Source: Cyanobium sp. PCC 7001
Lineage (GTDB): Bacteria; Cyanobacteriota; Cyanobacteriia; PCC-6307; Cyanobiaceae
DNA length: 40,988 bases
NCBI RefSeq assembly: GCF_000155635.1
Contig: NZ_DS990556.1
Coordinates: 1,430,629-1,471,616 of the forward strand
Direction of reading: 5' to 3'
Shown here in pieces: positions 25,337 through 33,280 of this stretch (positions are counted from its first letter, which is position 1; every line of letters begins with the position of its first letter). The notes beneath the pieces were generated by a model. That model was not told the origin of the DNA. It made no database searches and saw only the letters and a list, made by a program, of their open reading frames with translations. Position numbers and translations under genes: made by a program.

Positions 25337-26701
25337 TCAGCGGCCGCGATTCTGCTGGCGGGCGAGGTCGCGCTCGGCATCGCGCTGCTGCTTGCCCCGC
25401 CAGAACAGCTTGATCGGCGTGCCCTCGAAGCCCAGCCCCTCCCGGATCTGGCGCTCCACATAGCGGCGGTAGGTGTCGCCGAACAGCTTCGGGTCGTTCA
25501 CGAACAGGGTGAAGCTGGGCGGCCGAACCGCCACCTGGGTGCCGTAGTAAAGGCGCCCCTGACGGCCGCCGCGGCTGGTGGGAGGCGTGCGCCAGCTGAG
25601 GGCCTCGGTGAGCACCTCATTCACCACCGAGGTGGTGACCCGGCGGCGGTGCTGCTCCACGGCCAGCAGCGCCAGGGGGAAGATGGCCTGCACCCGCTGG
25701 CCGCTGAGGGCCGAGGTGAACAGCATCGGCGCCCAGTCGAGAAAGTAGAGCTTGGCGCGGAGCTCCTTCTCCATCGCCGGCATGGTGTGGCTGTCCTTTT
25801 CAATGGCGTCCCACTTGTTCACCACCACCACGCAGGCACGCCCGTCCTCCTCGATGCGACCGGCGAGCCGCTGATCCTGTTCGGTGACGCCGTCGAGGGC
25901 ATCGATCACCAGCACGCACACATCGCTGCGCTCGATCGCCTTGAAGCTGCGGTTGATGCCGAAGAACTCCGGCCCGTAGTTCACCGAACGGCGGCGGCGG
26001 ATGCCGGCGGTGTCCAGCAGTTTCCAGGTCTTGCCCTCCCGCTCGATCGTGGTGTCGATCGTGTCGCGGGTGGTGCCGCGGATCGGGCTCACGATCGCCC
26101 GGTTCTCGCCGCACACCGCATTGAGCAGGCTGGATTTCCCCACGTTGGGGCGGCCGATGATCGCCAGCTGGATCGGCTCCTCCCCCTCCTCGTCCTGGGT
26201 GGGCGGGAGATGGCCGATCACCTGATCGAGCAGATCGCCGGTGCCGGCACCGTGGATGGCGGAGATCGGATGGGGCTCCCCCAGCCCCAGGCCCCAGAAT
26301 TCGGCCGCCATGGCCAGGCCGGCCTCGGGCGACTCGCACTTGTTCACCGCCAGCAGCACCGGCACGTTCTGGCCCCGCAGCCAGGCGGCGATCGCCTCGT
26401 CGGCGGCGGTGCAGCCCTGCTGGCCGTCCACGATCACCAGGGCCACCGAGGCCTCGGCCAGGGCCAGGTTGGCCTGCTCGCGGATCTCGGGCAGGAATTC
26501 ACTGTCGTCGTCGAACACCAGCCCGCCGGTGTCCACCACCCGGAAGGTGCGATCCCCCCAGAAGCCCTCCTGGTAGGTGCGGTCGCGGGTCACGCCGGGC
26601 TGGTCGTGCACGATGGCCTCGCGGCTGCGGCAGAGCCGGTTCACCAGGGTGGACTTGCCCACGTTGGGGCGGCCGATGATGGCGACGACCGGTAAGGCCA
26701 A
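25337..26701 (-). CDS. der: Ribosome-assembly GTPase Der (EngA)
   Basis: 454 residues with two tandem GTPase domains and a C-terminal KH-like domain, the Der architecture needed for 50S subunit maturation. The first P-loop is [14 protein letters not shown] (about residue 10), with DTGG and NKCE; the second is [14 protein letters not shown] (about 185), with DTAGI and NKWD. The KH-like part (about 360-440) contains [14 protein letters not shown]. The start is TTG 26701, giving the conserved [10 protein letters not shown]; no upstream ATG or convincing ribosome site was seen, so translation may be weak or coupled to the DUF1823 gene 47 bases upstream. Confidence 0.95.
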   Translation of the reverse strand: MALPVVAIIGRPNVGKSTLVNRLCRSREAIVHDQPGVTRDRTYQEGFWGDRTFRVVDTGGLVFDDDSEFLPEIREQANLALAEASVALVIVDGQQGCTAADEAIAAWLRGQNVPVLLAVNKCESPEAGLAMAAEFWGLGLGEPHPISAIHGAGTGDLLDQVIGHLPPTQDEEGEEPIQLAIIGRPNVGKSSLLNAVCGENRAIVSPIRGTTRDTIDTTIEREGKTWKLLDTAGIRRRRSVNYGPEFFGINRSFKAIERSDVCVLVIDALDGVTEQDQRLAGRIEEDGRACVVVVNKWDAIEKDSHTMPAMEKELRAKLYFLDWAPMLFTSALSGQRVQAIFPLALLAVEQHRRRVTTSVVNEVLTEALSWRTPPTSRGGRQGRLYYGTQVAVRPPSFTLFVNDPKLFGDTYRRYVERQIREGLGFEGTPIKLFWRGKQQRDAERDLARQQNRGR

Positions 26702-26748
26702 AGGAGTTATCGCAACGTCTGTCGTGTCTTGACCCTACAGAGCAGGGC

Positions 26749-27240
26749 TCAGGCGACCGGCAGGTCGCCGGGGTGGCCGGCCACCGGATCGGCCGGCTCG
26801 GGCAGCAGCGGCGGCAGCGGACCCTGCTCCGGCAGCGGCTCCCCCCGGGCGGCCAGGTGGGCCAGCAGCCAGTTCACGGCGGTGGCGCGGCGGGTGCGGC
26901 GCGGATAGAGGCCTCCGATCCGGTAGCCCGCGAAGCCCAGCTGCTCCTTGAGCAACTGCTTGTGTTCCTTGGGGATCGAGCGGGTGAGCGCCACGCTGGC
27001 CGGCCGCTCGGCGATGAACTGCGGTTCTGTGGGGAACGACTCCCGCCAGCTGGCCTCCGTCGCCGGGCCCGCGCTCCAGGTGCCGGAACCATCGAGCCCG
27101 TAACCCAGGCGCGGCCAGATCAGCTCGCACACGAAGCGGTCGCTGGTGCGGTCGGCCAGCACCGCCTCCAGCAGCGCCCGGCTGAGGGGCCAGGGCCCGG
27201 CCCCGGGGGCGGCTTCGGCGGGGGTGGCAGGGGAAAGCAC
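26749..27240 (-). CDS. DUF1823-family protein
   Basis: 163-residue soluble protein of a family found in cyanobacteria and plastids, function unknown. The recognisable core runs from LSRALLEAVLADRTSDRFVC through LIWPRLGYG, WRESFPTEPQFIAERPASV and LTRSIPKEHKQLLKEQLGF to YRIGGLYPRRTRRATAVNWL. The C-terminus (last 30 residues) is Pro-rich and probably disordered. ATG 27240 is the only candidate near the conserved start. It heads the minus-strand run leading into der, and diverges from the dus gene with only 24 bases between the starts, so both promoters must overlap neighbouring coding sequence. Confidence 0.75.
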   Translation of the reverse strand: MLSPATPAEAAPGAGPWPLSRALLEAVLADRTSDRFVCELIWPRLGYGLDGSGTWSAGPATEASWRESFPTEPQFIAERPASVALTRSIPKEHKQLLKEQLGFAGYRIGGLYPRRTRRATAVNWLLAHLAARGEPLPEQGPLPPLLPEPADPVAGHPGDLPVA

Positions 27241-27264
27241 GGCCTCATCCGAGAATCAGCCCCA

Positions 27265-28293
27265 ATGATTGCCAGCCACGCCACGCCCCTGGGGCTGTCC
27301 GCCTCCCTGCGCCGCGATCCGCTGGTGCTCGACGGCCGCGGCACGCCGCGGCAGCTGCGCTGCCGGGTGCTGCAGTCGCCCCTGGCCGGAGTGAGCGATC
27401 GCATCTTCCGAAGCCTGGTGCGGCGCTGGGCCCCCGATGCCCTGCTGTTCACCGAGATGGTGAACGCCACCAGCCTGGAGCTGGGGCACGGGGTGCAGAA
27501 GGTGGAGGAGCTGGGCAGCGAGAGCGGGCCGATCGGGGTGCAGTTGTTCGACCACCGCCCCGCCGCCATGGCCGATGCCGCCCGCCGCGCCGAAGCCGCG
27601 GGTGCCTTCCTGATCGACATCAACATGGGCTGCCCGGTGAAGAAGATCGCCCGCAAGGGCGGCGGCAGTGGTCTGATCCGCGACCCCCACCTGGCCGCCC
27701 GCATCGTGGAGGCGGTGGCAGCGGCCGTAGCCATCCCGGTCACGGTGAAGACCCGCCTGGGCTGGTGCGGCAGCGATGCCGATCCGGTGAGTTGGTGCCG
27801 CCAGCTGCAGGACGCCGGCGCCCAGCTGCTCACCCTGCACGGCCGCACCCGCGAGCAGGGCTTCCGGGGCCGGGCCGACTGGGGGGCGATCGCCGCCGTG
27901 AAACGGGCTCTGACCATCCCGGTGGTCGCCAACGGCGATGTGAACACCCCGGAGGGCGCCCTGCACTGCCTGGCGGCCACCGGCTGCGACGGTCTGATGG
28001 TGGGGCGGGGCAGCATGGGCGCCCCGTGGCTGGTGGGCCAGATCGACGCCGCCCTAAGCGGCCAGCCGATTCCACCCACCCCGGGAGCGGCCGAGCGCAT
28101 CGCCCTGGCCGCCGAACAGCTGCAGGCCCTGGTGGCCGCCAAGGGCGACCACGGTCTGCTGATCGCCCGCAAGCACATGGGCTGGACCTGCACAGGTTTT
28201 CCCGGCGCTCCCCAGCTGCGCCACGACCTGATGCGGGCCCCCACCCCGGCGGAAGCCCTGGCGCTGCTGGAGCGGGCCCGGCAGTCGCTCTGA
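27265..28293 (+). CDS. dus: tRNA-dihydrouridine synthase
   Basis: FMN-dependent enzyme that reduces uridines to dihydrouridine in tRNA D loops. The 342-residue TIM-barrel protein shows SPLAGVSDRIFR (FMN site), FTEMVNA, the catalytic Cys in INMGCPVKKIARKGGGSGL, TVKTRLGW, LHGRTREQGFRGRADW and VVANGDVNTPEGA, plus a C-terminal helical tRNA-binding domain from about 265. It most resembles the DusB/NifR3 branch. ATG 27265 gives a 30-residue leader before the barrel. Its stop lies one base from the convergent cobI stop. Confidence 0.93.
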   Translation: MIASHATPLGLSASLRRDPLVLDGRGTPRQLRCRVLQSPLAGVSDRIFRSLVRRWAPDALLFTEMVNATSLELGHGVQKVEELGSESGPIGVQLFDHRPAAMADAARRAEAAGAFLIDINMGCPVKKIARKGGGSGLIRDPHLAARIVEAVAAAVAIPVTVKTRLGWCGSDADPVSWCRQLQDAGAQLLTLHGRTREQGFRGRADWGAIAAVKRALTIPVVANGDVNTPEGALHCLAATGCDGLMVGRGSMGAPWLVGQIDAALSGQPIPPTPGAAERIALAAEQLQALVAAKGDHGLLIARKHMGWTCTGFPGAPQLRHDLMRAPTPAEALALLERARQSL

Positions 28294-28294
28294 C

Positions 28295-29062
28295 CTAGGG
28301 CAGCACCGCCGGCCAGCTCTGCCGGATCAGCAGCAGCGAGAAGTAGGGCTGCTCCGCCGCCGGCACCGCATCGGCGCAAGCCAGCCGCTGGTCGGGCCAG
28401 CCCACCCGCTGGGCGAAGAGGGCCTGCTGCAGCAGGCCGCGACGCTCCAGCAGCGGCCGCACCCAGCGCCAGCGCTGGCCCAGCTTGAGCAGGGCCAGCA
28501 CCGTGGCCGAGGCGGCCGAGGCCGCCAGCAGCACCGCCAGTTCGGCCTCCGTGTCGGGGGTGGGGCGGATCAGCAGCCCCTCCTGCTGCAGTGCCAGGGG
28601 CCAGGCGCCGGCCGCCGCCGCCGCGGCCACCGCCGGGATCCCCGGAATGAGCCGCACCGGGCAGGCCGGGTGGCGTCGGCGCAGGGCCAGCAGCACATAG
28701 CTGCTGCTGGCGAACAGCGACACGTCGCCCTCGCAGAGCAGCACCACCGCCTGGCCGGCCGCCACCTCGGCGGCGAGGGTGTCGGCCGCGGCCTGCCAGG
28801 CCGCGAGCCGGGGAGCGGCCTCGGCCACCATCGGAAACAGCAGCGGCAGGCGGCGCTGGTGCTCCCCCAGCCAGGGGGCGGCGATGGCGGCGGCCATCCC
28901 CTCCCCGCCCTCCCGGGCCACCGGGAAGGCCACCACCGCCGCGGCCTGCAGGGCCCGCACCGCCGCCACTGTGAGCAGGTCGGGATCCCCCGGCCCCACC
29001 CCCACCAGCACGAGTCCGGGCGGGGCCGTTTCTAAGGTTGGAGCAAGCGGCGCGGACGCCAT
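28295..29062 (-). CDS. cobI: Precorrin-2 C20-methyltransferase
   Basis: SAM-dependent tetrapyrrole methylase of the cobalamin pathway (CobI/CbiL), adding a methyl group at C20 of precorrin-2 or its cobalt form. The family signature LVLVGVGPGDPDLLTVAAVRAL is near the N-terminus (GPGDP loop binds SAM); VVLLCEGDVSLFASSSYVL and VRLIPGIPAVAAAAA follow. 255 residues is usual. The ATG at 29062 overlaps the mtnD ATG on the other strand; GTG 29011, directly before the conserved block, is the alternative and would remove the clash. Together with the riboswitch-controlled transporter it shows the organism makes its own cobalamin-type cofactor. Confidence 0.88.
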   Translation of the reverse strand: MASAPLAPTLETAPPGLVLVGVGPGDPDLLTVAAVRALQAAAVVAFPVAREGGEGMAAAIAAPWLGEHQRRLPLLFPMVAEAAPRLAAWQAAADTLAAEVAAGQAVVLLCEGDVSLFASSSYVLLALRRRHPACPVRLIPGIPAVAAAAAAGAWPLALQQEGLLIRPTPDTEAELAVLLAASAASATVLALLKLGQRWRWVRPLLERRGLLQQALFAQRVGWPDQRLACADAVPAAEQPYFSLLLIRQSWPAVLP

Positions 29063-29636
29063 GACGTTGTTGGCCCTCTACCGGCACCCTGCCACCCCGC
29101 AGGATCCGCCCGAACCGCTGCTGCGCAGCAGCGATCCGCAGCGCATCGCCGCCGAGCTGGCCGCGCGCGGCATCCGCTTCCAGCGCTGGCCGGCCCGGGC
29201 CCGCCTCGAGGCCGGTGCCGAGCAGGCCTCCATCCTCTCGGCCTACGCCGACGAGGTGGCGCGGGTGCAGGAGGGCGGCGCCTACCCGAGCGTGGATGCC
29301 ATCCGCCTCACGCCCGACCATCCGGAGCGCGGGGCCCTGCGGCAGAAGTTCCTGGCCGAGCACATCCACGCCGAGGACGAAGTGCGTTTCTTCGTGGAGG
29401 GCTGCGGCCTCTTCTGCCTCCACATCGGCGAGGAGGTGCTGCAGGTGCTCTGCGAAGCCGGCGACTGGATCGCCGTGCCGGCCGGCACCCGCCACTGGTT
29501 CGACATGGGGCCGGAGCCCCGGTTCTGCGCCCTGCGCTTCTTCCATAATCCCGAGGGCTGGGTGGCCCGCTTCACCGGCGATGCCATCGCCGAGCGCTAT
29601 CCGCTGCTGGATGCCCTCACCGCCACGGCCGGCTGA
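29061..29636 (+). CDS. mtnD: Acireductone dioxygenase MtnD
   Basis: Cupin enzyme of the methionine salvage pathway that oxidises acireductone to the keto-acid precursor of methionine (Fe form) or to a CO-releasing side product (Ni form). 191 residues. The metal ligands are visible: His101 and His103 with Glu107 in HIHAEDEVRFF, and His145 in GTRHWFDMG. ATG 29061 is well placed. The partner genes mtnB and mtnC lie about 9.4 kb to the right. The start overlaps that annotated for divergent cobI by two bases (palindromic CATG), so upstream control signals must sit inside cobI. Confidence 0.93.
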   Translation: MTLLALYRHPATPQDPPEPLLRSSDPQRIAAELAARGIRFQRWPARARLEAGAEQASILSAYADEVARVQEGGAYPSVDAIRLTPDHPERGALRQKFLAEHIHAEDEVRFFVEGCGLFCLHIGEEVLQVLCEAGDWIAVPAGTRHWFDMGPEPRFCALRFFHNPEGWVARFTGDAIAERYPLLDALTATAG

Positions 29637-29652
29637 GGGTGCAACGGGGATG

Positions 29653-30273
29653 TCAGCTGTGCATGCGCGGTTGGGGGTGGAGGCTGGCCAGCAGTGAGGC
29701 CTCCAGCGCAGCCAGCTGCTCCAGCCGCTCCTGCACACGCTGCCGTGGCCAGCGCTGCTCGCACAGCACCCAGTAGAGGCCGAAATGGCGGGCTTCACTG
29801 GCCAGCAGGGCGCCATAGAGGGCCCTGAGTTCGGCGTCAGGGCTGTGCTCGGCCAGCAGGGCCATGCGCTCATGGCTGCGGGCCTCGATCAGACCGGCCA
29901 CCAGGAAGCTGTCGAGCCTGCGCTCCGGCTCCTGGCGCCGCACGGCGCGGGCCAGCTCAGCCCCGTAGGGAGGGGCCGCCAGCGGGCGCAGGGCGATGCC
30001 CCGGCGCTGCAACAGGGCCAGCAGTTGCTCGAAGTGCTCCAGCTCCTCCCGGGCCAGGGGGCTGAGCACGGCCGCCAGAGCGTGATCGCCGGGGTAGCGG
30101 AACATCAGCTGCAGCGCGGCGCCGGCCGCCTTGCGCTCGCAGTGGGCATGGTCGATCAGCACCAGCTCGGGATGGGCCAGCGCCTGCTCCAGCCAGGCCG
30201 CGCTGCTCGGGCGGGCCAGCCAGCGGATGCGGGCGACGCCGCTCCCGGGCGCCGCCGGAGCGGAGAGGGTCAT
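29653..30273 (-). CDS. miaE: tRNA hydroxylase MiaE (ms2io6A37 synthesis)
   Basis: Non-haem di-iron ferritin-like monooxygenase that hydroxylates the isopentenyl group of ms2i6A at tRNA position 37. The di-iron ligands fall in helices: [29 protein letters not shown] (ExxH), [16 protein letters not shown] (ExxxH-type) and [15 protein letters not shown] (ExxH). 206 residues is normal for the family. ATG 30273 overlaps the aroQ stop by four bases, so the two are translationally coupled. Shared transcription of aroQ and miaE is likely; a functional link is not obvious. Confidence 0.9.
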   Translation of the reverse strand: MTLSAPAAPGSGVARIRWLARPSSAAWLEQALAHPELVLIDHAHCERKAAGAALQLMFRYPGDHALAAVLSPLAREELEHFEQLLALLQRRGIALRPLAAPPYGAELARAVRRQEPERRLDSFLVAGLIEARSHERMALLAEHSPDAELRALYGALLASEARHFGLYWVLCEQRWPRQRVQERLEQLAALEASLLASLHPQPRMHS

Positions 30274-30713
30274 GACGCCATGGCGCGCAGGTGGGCCACC
30301 AGGCCCTCGAGGGCGAGACGGTAGCTGCCGGCCCCGAAGCCGCAGATCACCCCCACCGCCTTGTCGGCCAGGTGGGAGTGATGGCGAAAGGTTTCGCGGG
30401 CATGAACGTTGCTCAGATGCACTTCCACATAGGGGATGGCCACCGCCAGCAGGGCATCACGGATCGCCACCGAGGTGTGGGTGTACGCGGCCGCATTGAT
30501 GAGGATGCCGTCCACCTGGCCGCGGGCCTGGTGGATGCGGTCCACCAGGGCCCCTTCGTGGTTGCTCTGGAAGCAGGCCAGATCCACCCCCAAAGCGGCG
30601 GCCCGTTCGGCGAGGGAAGCGTCGATCTGCTCCAGCGTGGCGCTGCCGTAGAGGCCGGGCTCGCGCAGACCCAGGAGATTGAGGTTGGGGCCGTGGAGGG
30701 CGAGCAGCTGCAT
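30270..30713 (-). CDS. aroQ: 3-dehydroquinate dehydratase, type II
   Basis: Dodecameric flavodoxin-like enzyme of the shikimate pathway that dehydrates 3-dehydroquinate. 147 residues. The catalytic Arg and Tyr loop is [14 protein letters not shown], the Asn-rich substrate site is [16 protein letters not shown], and the catalytic His segment is [18 protein letters not shown]. All expected residues are present. It is the first gene of a two-gene minus-strand unit with miaE; the promoter must lie in 30714-30768, a gap shared with the divergent tRNA-Tyr. Confidence 0.95.
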   Translation of the reverse strand: MQLLALHGPNLNLLGLREPGLYGSATLEQIDASLAERAAALGVDLACFQSNHEGALVDRIHQARGQVDGILINAAAYTHTSVAIRDALLAVAIPYVEVHLSNVHARETFRHHSHLADKAVGVICGFGAGSYRLALEGLVAHLRAMAS

Positions 30714-30768
30714 TGAAAGGGCGTCAGGGGCCGGGGTGGTCGGCTGGTAAGTTCGTGCGGTGTGGTTC

Positions 30769-30850
30769 GGGTCGGTGCCCGAGTGGTTAATGGGGGCGGA
30801 CTGTAAATCCGCTGGCTCTGCCTACGTTGGTTCAAATCCAACCCGGCCCA
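30769..30850 (+). tRNA. trnY-GUA: tRNA-Tyr (GUA)
   Basis: Class II tRNA of 82 bases with a long variable arm. The acceptor arms GGGTCGG and CCGGCCC pair with one G-U, the anticodon loop is CTGTAAA (anticodon GTA), and the T arm is GTTGG-TTCAAAT-CCAAC. Discriminator A; CCA not encoded. Confidence 0.96.
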
Positions 30851-30860
30851 TCCACCACAC

Positions 30861-30932
<72 letters not shown>

Positions 30933-31034
30933 CTTCTCTCCGGCGGCACCCCGGGGCCGCGGCACTCGGCTCAGGGATGGCCGCGTTCGGCTCCACCGGC
31001 GCGCCACACTGCAGCCGCCTTCGCTGCCGCGGCC

Positions 31035-31724
31035 ATGGCGCTCTCCGATGGATCCGGGTCCAGGCCGGCCCTGGCAGTGCCGGTGCTCAGCGACGCGGAG
31101 CGCTTCAAGCTCGATGCCGGTGACGACGCCCTCTTCTATGCGGAACCACGCTTCGTCCAGCACCTGGACGAAGCCTTCCGCACCCGGCTCACCCAGCTCT
31201 ACCGCGAGCGGATTCCCCCCTGCGCCACGGTGCTCGACCTGATGAGCAGCTGGGTGAGCCACCTGCCCGAAGAGATCCGCTACGACCGGGTGATCGGCCA
31301 CGGCCTCAACGGGCGTGAGCTGGAGGCCAACCCCCGCCTGGACAGCCACTGGGTGCAGGACCTGAACCAGCACCAGCGGCTTCCGCTCGACACAGCCAGC
31401 GTGGATGCCGCCCTGATCGTGGCCGGCTGGCAGTACCTGCAACAGCCCGAGGCCGTGGCTGCCGAGCTGCTGCGGGTCGTGCGTCCCCACGGTCAGGTGA
31501 TCGTGGCGTTCTCCAACCGGATGTTCTTTCAGAAGGCACCCCAGATCTGGACCGATGGCGGCGATCGCGACCACCTGGCCTACGTGGCGCGGGTGCTGCT
31601 CGCCCAGGGCTGGGATCCGCCCGAGCTGATCGCCGAGGCCACCCGGGCCCGGGGGCCGCTGGGCTGGCTGGGCGGCCACGGCGATCCCTTCTTCGCGGTG
31701 ATCAGCCGGCGCCCCGCCGGCTGA
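31035..31724 (+). CDS. SAM-dependent methyltransferase domain protein
   Basis: 229 residues with a class I methyltransferase-like core: VLDLMSSWVSHLP replaces the usual glycine-rich motif I, YDRVIGHGLNGRELEANPRL follows, then LPLDTASVDAALIVAGWQYL and LLRVVRPHGQVIVAFSNRMF (motifs post II and III). It resembles the methyltransferase type 11 proteins often seen in cyanobacteria. The SAM-binding loop is atypical, having lost most glycines, so activity is not certain. ATG 31035 is chosen; the frame is open further upstream only because it crosses tRNA-Thr. Substrate unknown. Confidence 0.72.
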   Translation: MALSDGSGSRPALAVPVLSDAERFKLDAGDDALFYAEPRFVQHLDEAFRTRLTQLYRERIPPCATVLDLMSSWVSHLPEEIRYDRVIGHGLNGRELEANPRLDSHWVQDLNQHQRLPLDTASVDAALIVAGWQYLQQPEAVAAELLRVVRPHGQVIVAFSNRMFFQKAPQIWTDGGDRDHLAYVARVLLAQGWDPPELIAEATRARGPLGWLGGHGDPFFAVISRRPAG

Positions 31725-31778
31725 GCGCGGGCTGCGGCGGGGCCGCAGTCGCCCCCGCAGATCCGTGAGACTGCCCCC

Positions 31779-33206
31779 ATGCCAGCTTCCAACCCCGTGA
31801 CCGTGGACAGCCCCGCCGCCGCCCCGAGCGCGCTGCTCAGCGTGCCGATCGCGGTGATGCGTGAACCGGTGAGCGAAGGGGCCACCAGGAGCCTCGCCTG
31901 GCGGCTCGAGCAGCTCGAACGGCTCGGGCAGCTGCTCGACAGCCAGGAGCAGGCCATCCGCGAGGCGCTGGCCGCCGACCTGGGCAAACCCGCCATGGAG
32001 GCCCAGTTCGAGCTGGTGGCCGTGCGGCAGGAACTGCGCCACACCCGACGGCACCTGCGCCGCTGGATGGCGCCCAGCCGGGTGCCGGTGGATCTGCCCC
32101 TGCGCCCCGGCCGGGCCTGGGTGCAGCCGGAACCCCTCGGCTGCGTGCTGATCATCGGCCCCTGGAACTACCCGGCCCAGCTGTGTCTGCACCCCCTGGT
32201 GAGCGCCCTGGCGGCGGGAAACACGGTGGTGCTCAAGCCCTCCGAACATGCCCCCCGCACAGCGGCCCTGCTGGCGAGGGCCGTGGCCGAGCACTTCCCC
32301 GCCGCCGTGGTGCAGGTGGTGACCGGGGATGGGGCCACGGCCGCCGCCCTGCTGGAGAACCGCTTCGACCACATCCTGTTCACCGGCGGCGGCCGGGTGG
32401 GCCGGCTGGTGATGGCGGCCGCGGCGCGCCACCTCACGCCGGTGACTCTGGAACTGGGAGGCAAGAGCCCCGCCATCGTGCTCGCCGACGCTGACCTGGC
32501 GGTCACGGCCCGGCGGCTGGCCTGGGGCAAGGGCCTCAATGCCGGGCAGACCTGCATCGCTCCGGACCATCTGCTGGTGGAGGCCCCGGTGCGGCAGGCG
32601 CTGGTGGAGGGCCTCTCCCAGGAGCTCACGCGGTTCTACGGGCCTGATCCGCTGGCTTCACCCGACCTGGGCACCATCGTCAATGAGGCCCAGTACGCCC
32701 GCCTGGCGGAGCTGCTGGAAGGGGCCCGCCGGCGCGGCCAGATCCTCCATGGCGGCCAGTGCGATCCCGAGCGGCGGCGCATCGCTCCCACCCTGCTGGC
32801 CGTGGACGATCCCGACGATCCCCTCATGGAGGACGAGTTGTTCGGCCCCCTGCTGCCGGTGCTCACGGTGGAGCACCTGGACGGAGCCATCCGCCAGGTG
32901 CGCTCCCGTCCCAAGCCCCTGGCCCTCTATCTCTTCAGCCGCTCCAGCGAAGCCCGCGAGCGGGTGCTGAACGCCACCAGCTCCGGCAGTGTCTGTGTCA
33001 ATGACGTGGTGATGCAGGCCGGGGTCACGGCCCTCGCGTTCGGGGGCGTGGGGGAGAGCGGCCTGGGCCGCTATCACGGCCGGGCGGGCTTCGACACCTT
33101 CTCCCATCGGCGCAGCGTGCTGAGCCGCCCCTTCTGGCTCGACCTGCCTGTGCGCTACCCCCCCTATGCCGGCAAGCTCGGCCTGGTGAAGCGGCTGCTG
33201 GGCTGA
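31779..33206 (+). CDS. Aldehyde dehydrogenase, class 3-like
   Basis: 475-residue NAD(P)-dependent aldehyde dehydrogenase of the ALDH3-like branch, probably oxidising fatty or other hydrophobic aldehydes. Key residues are Asn130 in GPWNYP, the Rossmann loop FTGGGRVGR, general base Glu225 in LELGGKSP and nucleophile Cys259 in NAGQTCIAPDH; the late motif is EDELFGPLLPV. The hydrophobic C-terminus (GKLGLVKRLLG) resembles the membrane-associating tail of fatty-aldehyde dehydrogenases. In cyanobacteria such enzymes return fatty aldehydes to fatty acids. ATG 31779 is first; an in-frame ATG at codon 27 would also fit. Confidence 0.9.
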   Translation: MPASNPVTVDSPAAAPSALLSVPIAVMREPVSEGATRSLAWRLEQLERLGQLLDSQEQAIREALAADLGKPAMEAQFELVAVRQELRHTRRHLRRWMAPSRVPVDLPLRPGRAWVQPEPLGCVLIIGPWNYPAQLCLHPLVSALAAGNTVVLKPSEHAPRTAALLARAVAEHFPAAVVQVVTGDGATAAALLENRFDHILFTGGGRVGRLVMAAAARHLTPVTLELGGKSPAIVLADADLAVTARRLAWGKGLNAGQTCIAPDHLLVEAPVRQALVEGLSQELTRFYGPDPLASPDLGTIVNEAQYARLAELLEGARRRGQILHGGQCDPERRRIAPTLLAVDDPDDPLMEDELFGPLLPVLTVEHLDGAIRQVRSRPKPLALYLFSRSSEARERVLNATSSGSVCVNDVVMQAGVTALAFGGVGESGLGRYHGRAGFDTFSHRRSVLSRPFWLDLPVRYPPYAGKLGLVKRLLG

Positions 33207-33280
33207 TTTCGATCAGGGCGCTGGGGGCTGGATCGAGTCAGATGCACCCCTTACCTTGGCGGCAGCTCTCTGGACCGCCC

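Noticed and set aside
27120-29873. Minus-strand open frame of 917 codons
   Set aside because: It crosses dus, cobI, mtnD and the end of miaE in wrong frames, with strongly biased Ser/Arg/Ala/Gly composition; a GC artefact.
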